The notes under the pieces are model-generated. The model had not been told where the DNA came from and did not search any database. It worked only from the letters and a program-made list of their open reading frames with translations. A program made the translations under genes and the position numbers. Below are positions 1-7,086 of a stretch of DNA of 14,704 nucleotides, piece after piece. Position 1 is the first letter of the stretch. Every line of letters begins with the position of its first letter. Origin of the DNA: an uncultured Solobacterium sp. (GTDB lineage: Bacteria; Bacillota_I; Bacilli_A; Erysipelotrichales; Erysipelotrichaceae). Location: contig CAJOLG010000022.1 of the NCBI GenBank assembly GCA_905235315.1, forward strand, positions 1-14,704, in the 5' to 3' direction.

Positions 1-44
1 GCCGGATTGCCGGTCATACTATTTGATTGGAGGAACAGAAGATT

Positions 45-1205
45 ATGGATTTCCAGCTGGATAAACAGCATGAGATGGCTCGTGATCTGTTCCGGCAGTT
101 TGCCGAAACCGAAGTAAAGCCGCTCGCAATCGAAACGGATGAAACAGAAAAATTCCCGCGCGAGACTGTCACCAAAATGCAGAAATACGGTTTTATGGGA
201 ATTCCCGTACCGAAAGAATACGGCGGACAGGGATGCGACCCGCTGACCTATGTCATGTGTGTCGAAGAACTCGCGAAAGTATGCGGAACCACAAGCGTCA
301 TCGTCAGTGCACACACGTCTCTCTGCATTGACCCGATCATGACATACGGAACCGAAGAGCAGAAGCAGAAGTACCTTGTGCCGCTCGCAAAAGGCGAAAA
401 GCTTGGCGCATTCGCGCTGACGGAGCCGGGAGCCGGGACCGATGCACAGGGTGCACAGACCAAAGCGGTATTTGATGAAGACACCCAGGAGTGGGTTCTC
501 AACGGCTCCAAGTGCTTTATCACCAACGGCAAAGAGGCAGATATCTACATCGTCATCGCGTATACCGATGTGGTGGAAGACAAGCGCGGCCGCAAGCAGA
601 AGCGGTTCTCGACCTTTATCGTTGAAAAGGGAACTCCGGGATTCACCTTCGGTGTCAAGGAAAAGAAGATGGGTATCCGCGGTTCTGCAACCTATGAACT
701 GATTTTCCAGGACTGCCGTATTCCGAAGGACAACCTGCTCGGTGTCCGCGGCAAGGGCTTCGCAAACGCCATGCATACGCTTGACGGCGGACGTATCGGT
801 ATCGCTGCACAGGCTCTCGGCCTTGCGGAAGGTGCGCTTGACCGCACGGTTGCGTATGTCAAAGAACGCAAGCAGTTCGGCCGCTCCATCGCGCAGTTCC
901 AGAATACACAGTTCCAGCTTGCCAATATGGCAACCCAGATCGAAGCCGCAAAGCTCCTTGTTTACAAGGCAGCGGAGGCGAAGCGCACACAGAAGTCGTA
1001 TTCTGTGGAAGCTGCGGAGGCTAAGCTGTTCGCAGCGGAAACCGCAATGGATGTCACTACCAAGTGTGTCCAGCTCATGGGCGGCTACGGCTACATCCGT
1101 GAGTATGAAGTGGAACGCATGATGCGTGACGCCAAGATCACTGAGATCTATGAAGGAACTTCCGAAGTTCAGCGCATGGTTATCTCCGGCGCGCTCCTGA
1201 AGTAA
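45..1205 (+). CDS. bcd: Butyryl-CoA dehydrogenase (short-chain acyl-CoA dehydrogenase)
   Basis: This flavoenzyme reduces crotonyl-CoA to butyryl-CoA in the cytoplasm. In anaerobes it works with EtfAB, which can bifurcate electrons from NADH to crotonyl-CoA and ferredoxin. The 386-residue product has the normal family length. Visible acyl-CoA dehydrogenase signatures are GAFALTEPGAGTDA (121-134), CFITNGKEADIYIV (157-170) and the C-terminal block with QLMGGYGYIREYEVER followed by YEGTSE, where Glu370 sits at the catalytic-base position of short-chain enzymes. The ATG at 45 is chosen because GGAGG at 29-33 lies 11 bases upstream and MDFQLDKQ matches typical N-termini; an in-frame TTG at 27 overlaps that ribosome binding site. 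etfB follows after 18 bases, so bcd-etfB-etfA is one operon. The butyryl preference is inferred from the Etf, ptb and buk context. Upstream promoter lies outside the window. Confidence 0.95.
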   Translation: MDFQLDKQHEMARDLFRQFAETEVKPLAIETDETEKFPRETVTKMQKYGFMGIPVPKEYGGQGCDPLTYVMCVEELAKVCGTTSVIVSAHTSLCIDPIMTYGTEEQKQKYLVPLAKGEKLGAFALTEPGAGTDAQGAQTKAVFDEDTQEWVLNGSKCFITNGKEADIYIVIAYTDVVEDKRGRKQKRFSTFIVEKGTPGFTFGVKEKKMGIRGSATYELIFQDCRIPKDNLLGVRGKGFANAMHTLDGGRIGIAAQALGLAEGALDRTVAYVKERKQFGRSIAQFQNTQFQLANMATQIEAAKLLVYKAAEAKRTQKSYSVEAAEAKLFAAETAMDVTTKCVQLMGGYGYIREYEVERMMRDAKITEIYEGTSEVQRMVISGALLK

Positions 1206-1223
1206 GAAAGGAAGGCTGAGACA

Positions 1224-2012
1224 ATGAAAATTGTAGTATGCATTAAGCAGGTGCCGGATACAGCAGGCGGAGTCAAGTTCAATCCGGACGGAACACTTGA
1301 CCGCGCAGCGATGCTGGCGATTATGAACCCGGACGACAAAGCCGGTCTTGAAGCAGCGCTTCGCATCAAAGATGCGGATCCGGAGAATGTCACCGTTACA
1401 GCAGTTACCATGGGTCTCCCGAAGGCGGATGCCGTTCTTCGTGAGGCAATGGCGATGGGCGCGGATGACGGCCTCCTGATTACCGACCGTGTACTCGGCG
1501 GTGCGGATACCTGGGCTACTTCCTCCACGATCGCCGGTGCGCTCAAGAACATGGAATATGACCTCATCATCACCGGCCGTCAGGCAATCGACGGTGATAC
1601 CGCTCAGGTCGGCCCGCAGATTGCGGAACACCTCGGAATTCCGGTTATTTCCTACGCAAGAGAGATTCAGGTGGAAGACGGCAGTGTAATCGTCAAACGT
1701 CAGTTCGATGACGGATATATGCTCGTCAAGGCTAAGATGCCGTGCCTCATCACTGCTCTTGCTGAACTGAACGATCCCCGTTATATGACACCGGGCGGAA
1801 TCTTTGATGCATTTGAAAAAGAGATTACGGTATGGGGCCGTGATAATCTGGATGTCGATGATTCCAATATCGGTCTTGCCGGTTCCCCGACAAAGATCGC
1901 AAAGGCCAGTGACAAGGTTGCCAAAGGAAAGGGCACGGTTGTCACCCCGGATTCACCTCAGGAAGCCGCAGATGCGATCGCAGCTGCACTGGCTGAGAGG
2001 AACATTATCTAA
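1224..2012 (+). CDS. etfB: Electron transfer flavoprotein beta subunit
   Basis: Beta subunit of the Etf heterodimer that passes electrons to or from butyryl-CoA dehydrogenase. The product has 262 residues, close to the length of Etf beta subunits from butyrate-forming anaerobes. It begins MKIVVCIKQVPDT, carries the NPDD segment near residue 35, the nucleotide/flavin-binding TGRQAIDGDTAQVGP (117-131), and the ETF-beta signature region around VKRQFDDGY and PCLIT (158-177). GGAAGG at 1210-1215 is 8 bases before the ATG. The gene sits between bcd (18-base gap) and etfA (14-base gap). In characterised Bcd-EtfAB systems the beta-subunit FAD is the bifurcating flavin; that this protein bifurcates is inferred from context and family resemblance, not shown here. 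Confidence 0.95.
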   Translation: MKIVVCIKQVPDTAGGVKFNPDGTLDRAAMLAIMNPDDKAGLEAALRIKDADPENVTVTAVTMGLPKADAVLREAMAMGADDGLLITDRVLGGADTWATSSTIAGALKNMEYDLIITGRQAIDGDTAQVGPQIAEHLGIPVISYAREIQVEDGSVIVKRQFDDGYMLVKAKMPCLITALAELNDPRYMTPGGIFDAFEKEITVWGRDNLDVDDSNIGLAGSPTKIAKASDKVAKGKGTVVTPDSPQEAADAIAAALAERNII

Positions 2013-2026
2013 GGAGGTCAACACGG

Positions 2027-3076
2027 ATGAGTTTAGAAGAATATAAGGGCGTATTCATTTACGCACAGCAGGTAGATAACAAACTGTCGAACATCGCGTT
2101 TGAACTGCTCGGAAAAGCCCGTGAACTCGCGGCGGATCTCGATGAGAAAAAAGTAACTGCAGTTCTGCTCGGCTCCGATGTGAAGGGTCTCGCAGATGAG
2201 CTCGCAGCGTACGGAGCGGATCGGGTTATCGTAGTTGATGATCCGGCACTCAAGGATTACCGTACGGAACCGTATACACAGGCTCTGGCTTCTGTAATCA
2301 ACGAATTCAAGCCGGAGATCATGCTGGTGGGTGCGACCGCAATCGGCCGTGACCTCGGTCCCCGTACAAGTGCACGGGTAAAGACCGGTCTTACCGCAGA
2401 CTGCACAAAGCTTGAGATCGGTGATTTCCCGCTCACTCCGGTTCCGGGACAGGAACAGAAGCACAAACAGCTTCTCATGACCCGTCCGGCATTCGGCGGA
2501 AACACGATCGCTACGATCGCATGCCCGAACAACCGCCCGCAGATGGCGACAGTTCGTCCGGGTGTAATGCAGAAGATCAGCCCCATCGCAGATGCGAAAG
2601 CGGAAGTTGTTGAATACAATCCGGGTTTGAAGGAGAACAACTGCTATGTTGAGATTCTCAAGATCGTCAAGGAAGTCAGCAGTGTTGCGGATATCGCAGA
2701 TGCGAAGATTCTTGTTTCCGGCGGCCGCGGTGTCGGTTCAAAGGAAAACTTCAAGCTTCTGGAAGACCTCGCTGAGGCAATCGGCGGCACCGTTTCGTGC
2801 TCCCGTGCAGTCGTCGACTCCGGCTGGATGCCGAAGGAGATGCAGGTAGGTCAGACCGGCAAGACCGTCCGTCCGAAGGTTTACTTCGCAATCGGTATTT
2901 CCGGCGCGATCCAGCATGTTGCGGGCATGGAGGAATCTGACTTCATCGTTGCCATAAACAAGGATGAAAATGCGCCGATCTTCGATGTTGCGGACTATGG
3001 AATTGTCGGTGATCTGAACAAGATCGTTCCGCTTCTCACCGAGAAGGTCAAAGCCGCAAAGGCAGCCAAGGCCTGA
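2027..3076 (+). CDS. etfA: Electron transfer flavoprotein alpha subunit
   Basis: Alpha subunit of Etf, partner of the preceding etfB product; it carries the mobile FAD domain that docks on butyryl-CoA dehydrogenase. The product has 349 residues. The N-terminal half is the Etf alpha/beta fold (for example MLVGATAIGRDLGPR, 99-113). The C-terminal FAD-binding domain is complete: SGGRGVG (231-237), SRAVVDSGW (259-267), QVGQTGK (273-279), GISGAIQHVAGM (290-301), INKD (310-313) and VADYGIVGDL (321-330). A consensus AAGGAGGT overlaps the etfB stop and lies 8 bases before the ATG, so strong translation is expected. The C-terminus is a short Lys/Ala-rich tail. A rho-independent terminator follows about 22 bases after the stop and ends the operon. 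Confidence 0.95.
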   Translation: MSLEEYKGVFIYAQQVDNKLSNIAFELLGKARELAADLDEKKVTAVLLGSDVKGLADELAAYGADRVIVVDDPALKDYRTEPYTQALASVINEFKPEIMLVGATAIGRDLGPRTSARVKTGLTADCTKLEIGDFPLTPVPGQEQKHKQLLMTRPAFGGNTIATIACPNNRPQMATVRPGVMQKISPIADAKAEVVEYNPGLKENNCYVEILKIVKEVSSVADIADAKILVSGGRGVGSKENFKLLEDLAEAIGGTVSCSRAVVDSGWMPKEMQVGQTGKTVRPKVYFAIGISGAIQHVAGMEESDFIVAINKDENAPIFDVADYGIVGDLNKIVPLLTEKVKAAKAAKA

Positions 3077-3098
3077 TCTGTTAAGATAACAGATACTG

Positions 3099-3125
3099 AA
3101 ATCCCCGGACTCCGGGGATTTTTTT
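3099..3125 (+). terminator. Rho-independent terminator of bcd-etfB-etfA
   Basis: A 10-bp perfect stem AAATCCCCGG / CCGGGGATTT with a 3-base ACT loop (3099-3121) runs into seven consecutive T residues (3119-3125). It starts 22 bases after the etfA stop and reads on the plus strand. Confidence 0.93.
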
Positions 3126-3152
3126 AGGCCTATGTGCGGGAATGGAGAATCT

Positions 3153-3178
3153 AAAAACCACTCCGCGGGGAGTGGTTT
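3153..3178 (-). terminator. Rho-independent terminator of ptb-buk-thl
   Basis: The stem AAACCACTCC (3155-3164) / GGAGTGGTTT (3169-3178) has a 4-base loop. On the minus strand it is followed by five T residues (plus-strand A run 3153-3157). It lies about 28 bases beyond the thl stop and ends the leftward operon. It is separate from the etfA terminator, so each convergent operon has its own. Confidence 0.85.
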
Positions 3179-3205
3179 ATCCATCAATGCAGGGAAGGGG
3201 CAGGG

Positions 3206-4384
3206 TTACGGACGTTCAACGACCGCCGCACAGCCCATACCGCCGCCGACACACAGTGTCGCAAGGCCTTTCTTCGCATCGCGTTTCTGCATCTCATACA
3301 GCAGGGTGACAAGAATTCGTGCGCCGGAACAGCCGACCGGATGTCCCAGGGCAATGCCGCCTCCGTTGACATTCAGTTTCGAATGATCCCATTTGAGTTC
3401 CTTCTCAACCGCAACGGACTGGGCAGCGAACGCTTCGTTTGCCTCGATGAGGTCAAAATCATCGACCGACCAGCCGGTCTTGGCGAGCACTTTCTTTGTG
3501 GCCGCAACCGGACCGATGCCCATGATTGCCGGATCTACACCGGCAAGATCGCCGTATACCCAGTAGGCAAGCGGCTTGATGCCGAGTTCATTGGCTTTTT
3601 CTTCGCTCATGATCACCAGCGCAGCGGCACCGTCATTGATGCCGGACGCGTTGCCGGCTGTGACAACGCCGTCCTTCTTGAACGCGGGCTTCAGTTTTGC
3701 GAGGGTTTCCATCGTTGTGCCGGGACGGTTTCCTTCGTCGGTGTCAAATACGATGTCACCTTTCCGGGTTTTGATGGTAACCGGGACGATTTCATCCTTG
3801 AAGCGGCCGTCGGCGATGGCTTTTTCTGCTTTCTGCTGGGACTCCACCGAGAAGGCATCCAGCTCTTCCCGGGTGAGGTTCCACTGCTCCGCGATGTTCT
3901 CCGCTGTAATACCCATATGATAGTTGTAGAAGGCATCATTCAGACCGTCACGGATCAGAGCGTCTTCCACGGTGCCGGCATTCATACGGTATCCAAACCG
4001 TGCTTTGGTCAGAAGATACGGAGCCTGATCCATATTTTCCATACCGCCTGCCACCACAATATCGCGGTCACCGAGGGCAATCAGTTTCGCGGCGAGATTG
4101 ACGCAGTGCAGACCGCTTCCGCACAGGACATTGATTGTCGTTGCGGGGACTTCAACCGGAATCCCTGCGTTGACAGCAGCCTGACGGGCAGGGTTCTGGC
4201 CGTTGCCGGCCTGGATCACATTGCCCATGTATACTTCTTCCACCATTTCCGGTTTGATGCCGGCACGGTTTATCGCTTCTTTGATGACAATTGTTCCGAG
4301 CTCTGTAGCGGGGGTATCTTTCAGTGTTCCGCCGAATTTTCCGATTGCGGTACGGCACGCCGCTGCGATTACAACTTTTCTCAT
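3206..4384 (-). CDS. thl: Acetyl-CoA acetyltransferase (thiolase)
   Basis: This enzyme condenses two acetyl-CoA to acetoacetyl-CoA, the entry step of butyrate synthesis. The product has 392 residues, the standard biosynthetic thiolase length. Catalytic residues are in place: Cys88 in INVLCGSGL, His348 in GGGIALGHPVG, and Cys378 in LCVGGGMG. NEAFAAQ (316-322) and the glycine-rich GNASGINDGAA (244-254) are also present. The ATG at 4384 is chosen because GGAG lies 9 bases upstream and MRKVVIAAACRTAIG is the usual N-terminus; an in-frame TTG at 4399 overlaps that GGAG. It is the third gene of ptb-buk-thl, 26 bases after buk. Compared with the redox-switchable Clostridium acetobutylicum enzyme, Val77 and Ala286 are kept but residue 153 is Tyr. 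The biosynthetic direction is inferred from the pathway context. Confidence 0.95.
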   Translation of the reverse strand: MRKVVIAAACRTAIGKFGGTLKDTPATELGTIVIKEAINRAGIKPEMVEEVYMGNVIQAGNGQNPARQAAVNAGIPVEVPATTINVLCGSGLHCVNLAAKLIALGDRDIVVAGGMENMDQAPYLLTKARFGYRMNAGTVEDALIRDGLNDAFYNYHMGITAENIAEQWNLTREELDAFSVESQQKAEKAIADGRFKDEIVPVTIKTRKGDIVFDTDEGNRPGTTMETLAKLKPAFKKDGVVTAGNASGINDGAAALVIMSEEKANELGIKPLAYWVYGDLAGVDPAIMGIGPVAATKKVLAKTGWSVDDFDLIEANEAFAAQSVAVEKELKWDHSKLNVNGGGIALGHPVGCSGARILVTLLYEMQKRDAKKGLATLCVGGGMGCAAVVERP

Positions 4385-4410
4385 TTTATTTGTCTCCAAT
4401 CTGTAGGCTG

Positions 4411-5490
4411 TTATTCGTTTTCGTAAATCTTGGCTTCCTCTTCGCCCTGCAGTACACGCAGTGCACCGAGTGCGAGGGCAATCATTTCGCGTTCACCCGG
4501 AATCACAACGACCGGTGCGATCCAGCTGACACGGTCTTCAATGCCTTTGACAATAACCTTGTCGTACGCAATACCGCCGGTAAGGATGATGGCATCGATC
4601 TTGCCGAAGTTGACAGTCGCAAGGGCTGCGATGTCTTTCGCATGCTGGTAAATAAAGGCATCACGGACAATCTTTGCTTTTTCGTTGCCTTCTTCCACCA
4701 TCTTGTTTACCGCCCGCATATCCGAGGTTCCAAGATACGCGACAACCCCGGCATCCCCGACAGCGCGCTTCATCATCGCGTCTGCGGTCGGATATTTTCC
4801 CGAATAACAAAGACGGATCAGATCGCCGACAGGAACTGCGCCGGAACGGGTAGGTGCGAAGGCACCGTCGCCGTCGAGGCCGTTGTACATGTCGACGCAT
4901 TTGCCTTCCTTGATGATGAGCGTTGTGCATCCGCCGCCCATATGGGCGACAACACAGGTGACTTCTTCAAATTTCTTTCCGGCCGACTTTGCGTATTCCC
5001 GTGTGACGGCCCGGATATTCAGCGCATGGATCAGCGAGCGTCTGGAGATATCCGGCATTCCTGAGATGCGGGCTACCGGCGTCAGCTCATCTACCGCAGT
5101 AGGATCCACGATGTAGGATGGCTTTCCCAGCGGATCGGCAATTTTCTTTGCCAGAAGTCCGCCGAGATTTGCGGCGTGGTCACCGTGAAGCGCAACGGTA
5201 AGATCGTGAACGATCGCATCATTTACGATATAGGTTCCCGCTTCGATCGGGTGAAGATTGCCGCCGCGGCCGACGCAGGCATCAAGCTTTGTGACATCGT
5301 AGTTCTGTTCCCTGAGGTAGTTCATGATGACTTCATACCGGAAGTCAAGCTGATCAATCGTCTTGTCAAATTTTGCCATCTCATCGGCAGAATGATCCAG
5401 TACGGTTTCGGAAACCTTCTGATCATCTTCGAAGAGGGCAATTTTTGTTGAGGTTGAGCCGGGGTTGATAGTCAGAATATTGTATGTCAT
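4411..5490 (-). CDS. buk: Butyrate kinase
   Basis: Butyrate kinase converts butyryl phosphate and ADP to butyrate and ATP, the energy-conserving last step. The 359-residue product has the usual length and belongs to the acetokinase (ASKHA) family. Visible motifs are the N-terminal phosphate-binding INPGSTSTK (8-16), DHAANLGGLLA (104-114), VDPTAVDELTPVARISG (128-144), HALN (155-158), the phosphate-2 loop HMGGGCTT (183-190), NGLDGDGAFAPTRSG (203-217), and LTGGIAYD (303-310). The start at 5490 is chosen because AGGAGG sits 5 bases upstream and MTYNILTINPGS is the natural N-terminus; an in-frame start 24 bases earlier lies inside ptb. Spacing from the ptb stop is 10 bases, so the two are co-transcribed. 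A branched-chain fatty acid kinase is the alternative, but bcd, etf and thl next door favour butyrate. Confidence 0.94.
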   Translation of the reverse strand: MTYNILTINPGSTSTKIALFEDDQKVSETVLDHSADEMAKFDKTIDQLDFRYEVIMNYLREQNYDVTKLDACVGRGGNLHPIEAGTYIVNDAIVHDLTVALHGDHAANLGGLLAKKIADPLGKPSYIVDPTAVDELTPVARISGMPDISRRSLIHALNIRAVTREYAKSAGKKFEEVTCVVAHMGGGCTTLIIKEGKCVDMYNGLDGDGAFAPTRSGAVPVGDLIRLCYSGKYPTADAMMKRAVGDAGVVAYLGTSDMRAVNKMVEEGNEKAKIVRDAFIYQHAKDIAALATVNFGKIDAIILTGGIAYDKVIVKGIEDRVSWIAPVVVIPGEREMIALALGALRVLQGEEEAKIYENE

Positions 5491-5500
5491 GCGTTCCTCC

Positions 5501-6430
5501 TTATGCGTTCGCATTCTTCATGCTTTCGGAAATGACAGCTGCCAGGGCGATGGAATTGACCTTTACTTCCTTCGTATCGCTGCGGCTTGTCAGGATGACC
5601 GGAGCTTTTGTGCCGGTCAGGCAGTTGCCGTTCTTGATGCCGGGAACCATATGAACGATTGCTTTATACACAAGATTTCCGGCGTGGATGTCCGGGAACA
5701 CCAGAATGTCGGATTTGCCGGCACACGGTCTGTCCTGGGCGCCTTTCTCGACAGCGGCTTCCTCATAGAGCGCGATATCGAGGGAAAGCGGGCCGTCCAC
5801 CACACAGCTGTCGCCGAATTCGCCTGCCTCGTATGCCTTGCGGAGCTCCTCCGCATCGACCGTGACCTGCATCTTCGGGTTGACGACTTCCACCGCCGCA
5901 AGGGGAGCGACATGCGGTTTTTCGATCCCGCAGGCATGTGCCACTTCAACGGTGTAGTTAATGATTGCCTTTTTGTCCTCAAGTGTGGGATAGGGCATGA
6001 ATGCGACATCACTCAGAAAGAGAAGATGATCGATTCCCGGGATTTCAAATACGCAGACGTGGGAGAGGGGTTTGCCGGTACGCAGACCGACTTCCTTGTT
6101 CAGGACACTCTTCAGAAAATCTTTTGTATTCAGAAGACCCTTCATATACATGTCCGCTTCTCCGTCGTGAACGAGTTTGACAGCTGCCAGGCTGGCAGCT
6201 ACAGAATCGGGCTCATCAATGATTCTGAACTCCTCCGCATTGATGCCGAGGGTGCCGCAGAGGGCACGGATCTTCGCTTCATCGCCGACCAGTATGGCGT
6301 CAACGATTCCGAGATTATGTGCTTCATTGACCGCTTCCAGAACTGCCTGGTCCTGTGCGCACGCGACAGAAAGGACCTTCTTGCTGCATTGTCTGACTTT
6401 CGCGAGAAGCTCATCAAATGATTTGCTCAT
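5501..6430 (-). CDS. ptb: Phosphate butyryltransferase
   Basis: Phosphotransbutyrylase converts butyryl-CoA and phosphate to butyryl phosphate and CoA, feeding the kinase encoded next. The 309-residue product matches the PTA/PTB family at typical Ptb length. Recognisable blocks are the N-terminal DAILVGDEAKI (44-54), MKGLLNTKDFLKSVLN (96-111), FLSDVAFMPYPTLEDK (138-153), VDGPLSLDIAL (211-221), FPDIHAGN (245-252), and GTKAPVILTSRSD (273-285). The ATG at 6430 has AGGAGG at 6443-6448, 12 bases upstream, a slightly long spacing. It is the first gene of ptb-buk-thl. Its upstream spacer holds a perfect TATAAT on the minus strand (6455-6460) and a Rex-like 18-mer, so redox control of the operon is plausible. 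Phosphate acetyltransferase is less likely given length and the linked kinase. Confidence 0.94.
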   Translation of the reverse strand: MSKSFDELLAKVRQCSKKVLSVACAQDQAVLEAVNEAHNLGIVDAILVGDEAKIRALCGTLGINAEEFRIIDEPDSVAASLAAVKLVHDGEADMYMKGLLNTKDFLKSVLNKEVGLRTGKPLSHVCVFEIPGIDHLLFLSDVAFMPYPTLEDKKAIINYTVEVAHACGIEKPHVAPLAAVEVVNPKMQVTVDAEELRKAYEAGEFGDSCVVDGPLSLDIALYEEAAVEKGAQDRPCAGKSDILVFPDIHAGNLVYKAIVHMVPGIKNGNCLTGTKAPVILTSRSDTKEVKVNSIALAAVISESMKNANA

Positions 6431-6454
6431 GATATTTAATTTCCTCCTGAATAT

Positions 6455-6460
6455 ATTATA
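6455..6460 (-). promoter_or_regulatory. Candidate -10 element of the ptb-buk-thl promoter
   Basis: The minus strand reads TATAAT here, in an AT-rich stretch 24 bases before the ptb ATG. No good -35 exists at 16-18 bases; that position falls inside the Rex-like site. A weaker alternative pairs TTAACA (6474-6479) with TATATT (6450-6455) at 18 bases, but it would start transcription at the ribosome binding site. Confidence 0.45.
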
Positions 6461-6462
6461 TA

Positions 6463-6502
6463 ACCGTACAATATGTTAACATATTCACATACCACCGTAC
6501 AA
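6463..6502. repeat. Pair of 9-bp direct repeats (ACCGTACAA)
   Basis: ACCGTACAA occurs at 6463-6471 and again at 6494-6502, with start-to-start spacing of 31 bases, close to three helical turns. The pair flanks the Rex-like palindrome almost symmetrically. The repeats are exact. A function as an operator is inference from position in a divergent promoter region. Confidence 0.6.
6473..6490. promoter_or_regulatory. Rex-like operator between ptb and coaD
   Basis: The sequence ATGTTAACATATTCACAT has the Rex architecture: 7-bp half-sites separated by 4 bases. The clostridial consensus is TTGTTAA-N4-TTAACAA and the general one TTGTGAA-N4-TTCACAA. Here the halves are ATGTTAA and TTCACAT, so only the outermost base of each half differs from one or other consensus, and those changes keep the symmetry. 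It overlaps a perfect 16-bp palindrome (6470-6485). Rex senses NADH/NAD+ and represses fermentation genes, including butyrate genes, in clostridia. Binding here is inferred. The site is positioned to block the ptb promoter and perhaps a coaD promoter. Confidence 0.55.
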
Positions 6503-6503
6503 G
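6476..6503 (+). promoter_or_regulatory. Weak candidate promoter for coaD
   Basis: TTAACA (6476-6481) is separated by 16 bases from TACAAG (6498-6503) on the plus strand, about 50 bases before the coaD ATG. The -10 is poor (4 of 6 consensus bases). The same GTTAAC palindrome gives a -35-like hexamer on both strands. Confidence 0.25.
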
Positions 6504-6552
6504 AATCTCATAGAGGCAAACGAAGGAAAAGAATATACAGGAGAAAAACCAG

Positions 6553-7041
6553 ATGAAGGTATGTTATCCGGGAACGTTCGATCCCATCACAAAAGGGCAC
6601 ATCGATATTATTGAACGGGCATCACGCATGTTTGACGAAGTGGTTGTGCTGATCATGCACAATCCGGCAAAGAACTGCCTGTTCTCCGAAGAGGAACGCA
6701 CGCAGTTTATCCGGGATTCCATTGCGGATCTGCCGCATGCGGAAAAGATCCAGGTCATGGTCGGCAGCGGCCTGACCGTAGAATACGCTGCTTCGATCGG
6801 CGCATCGGCGATCATCCGGGGGATCCGGGCGGTTTCCGACTATGAATATGAACTGATGCAGGCAACGGCGAATATGTATCTCAATGACCGCGTCGAGACA
6901 CTTCTTCTGATCGCCCGGCCGCAGTATTCGTTCCTGAGTTCAAGTGTCGTCAAGGAAATCGGAATGAATCACGGTGATATTTCGGAACTCGTTCCGGAAC
7001 AGATTCTTGAACGTGTAGCTGAGAAACTGCGCAGCCGCTGA
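6553..7041 (+). CDS. coaD: Pantetheine-phosphate adenylyltransferase
   Basis: CoaD transfers AMP from ATP to 4'-phosphopantetheine to make dephospho-CoA, the penultimate step of coenzyme A synthesis in the cytoplasm. The product has 162 residues, the normal size. The nucleotidyltransferase motif is clear in YPGTFDPITKGH (5-16; TKGH at 13-16), with the conserved RGIRAVSDYEYE (89-100) and the C-terminal FLSSSVVKE (127-135) matching the ISSSxxKE nucleotide-binding motif. AGGAG at 6539-6543 lies 9 bases before the ATG. The gene is divergent from ptb across a 122-base spacer. coaD often neighbours the 16S rRNA methyltransferase gene rsmD, which is not seen here; instead an MBOAT gene follows after 45 bases. 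The shared CoA theme with the butyrate genes may be coincidental. Confidence 0.96.
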   Translation: MKVCYPGTFDPITKGHIDIIERASRMFDEVVVLIMHNPAKNCLFSEEERTQFIRDSIADLPHAEKIQVMVGSGLTVEYAASIGASAIIRGIRAVSDYEYELMQATANMYLNDRVETLLLIARPQYSFLSSSVVKEIGMNHGDISELVPEQILERVAEKLRSR

Positions 7042-7072
7042 ACAGCGGATGCCGGTTTCTTTATTTATCGTT

Positions 7073-7078
7073 TATAAT
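7073..7078 (+). promoter_or_regulatory. Consensus -10 hexamer directly before the MBOAT start
   Basis: TATAAT ends 8 bases before the ATG at 7087, so the expected transcription start falls within about 3 bases of the start codon. No recognisable -35 is present at 16-18 bases. The only purine run before the ATG is AGGG (7080-7083), too close to serve as a good ribosome binding site. Confidence 0.45.
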
Positions 7079-7086
7079 TAGGGTCG

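Noticed and set aside
3..26. Possible tail of an upstream gene ending in TGA at 24-26
   Set aside because: Only seven codons (RIAGHTI) are visible and the other two frames stay open; nothing identifies a product, so it cannot be called.
3341..4426. Long plus-strand open frame opposite thl (and a similar one at 4324-5064 opposite buk)
   Set aside because: It is antisense to a clear thiolase with catalytic residues, has no recognisable domain, and arises from codon bias of the real gene.
5465..6421. 318-codon plus-strand frame opposite ptb
   Set aside because: Cysteine- and phenylalanine-rich nonsense-like translation, no ribosome binding site, fully covered by a clear phosphotransbutyrylase gene.
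7029..7061. CCGCT/AGCGG hairpin at the end of coaD as a terminator
   Set aside because: The stem is about 5-6 bp, overlaps the stop codon, and the T-rich stretch is interrupted and several bases away.
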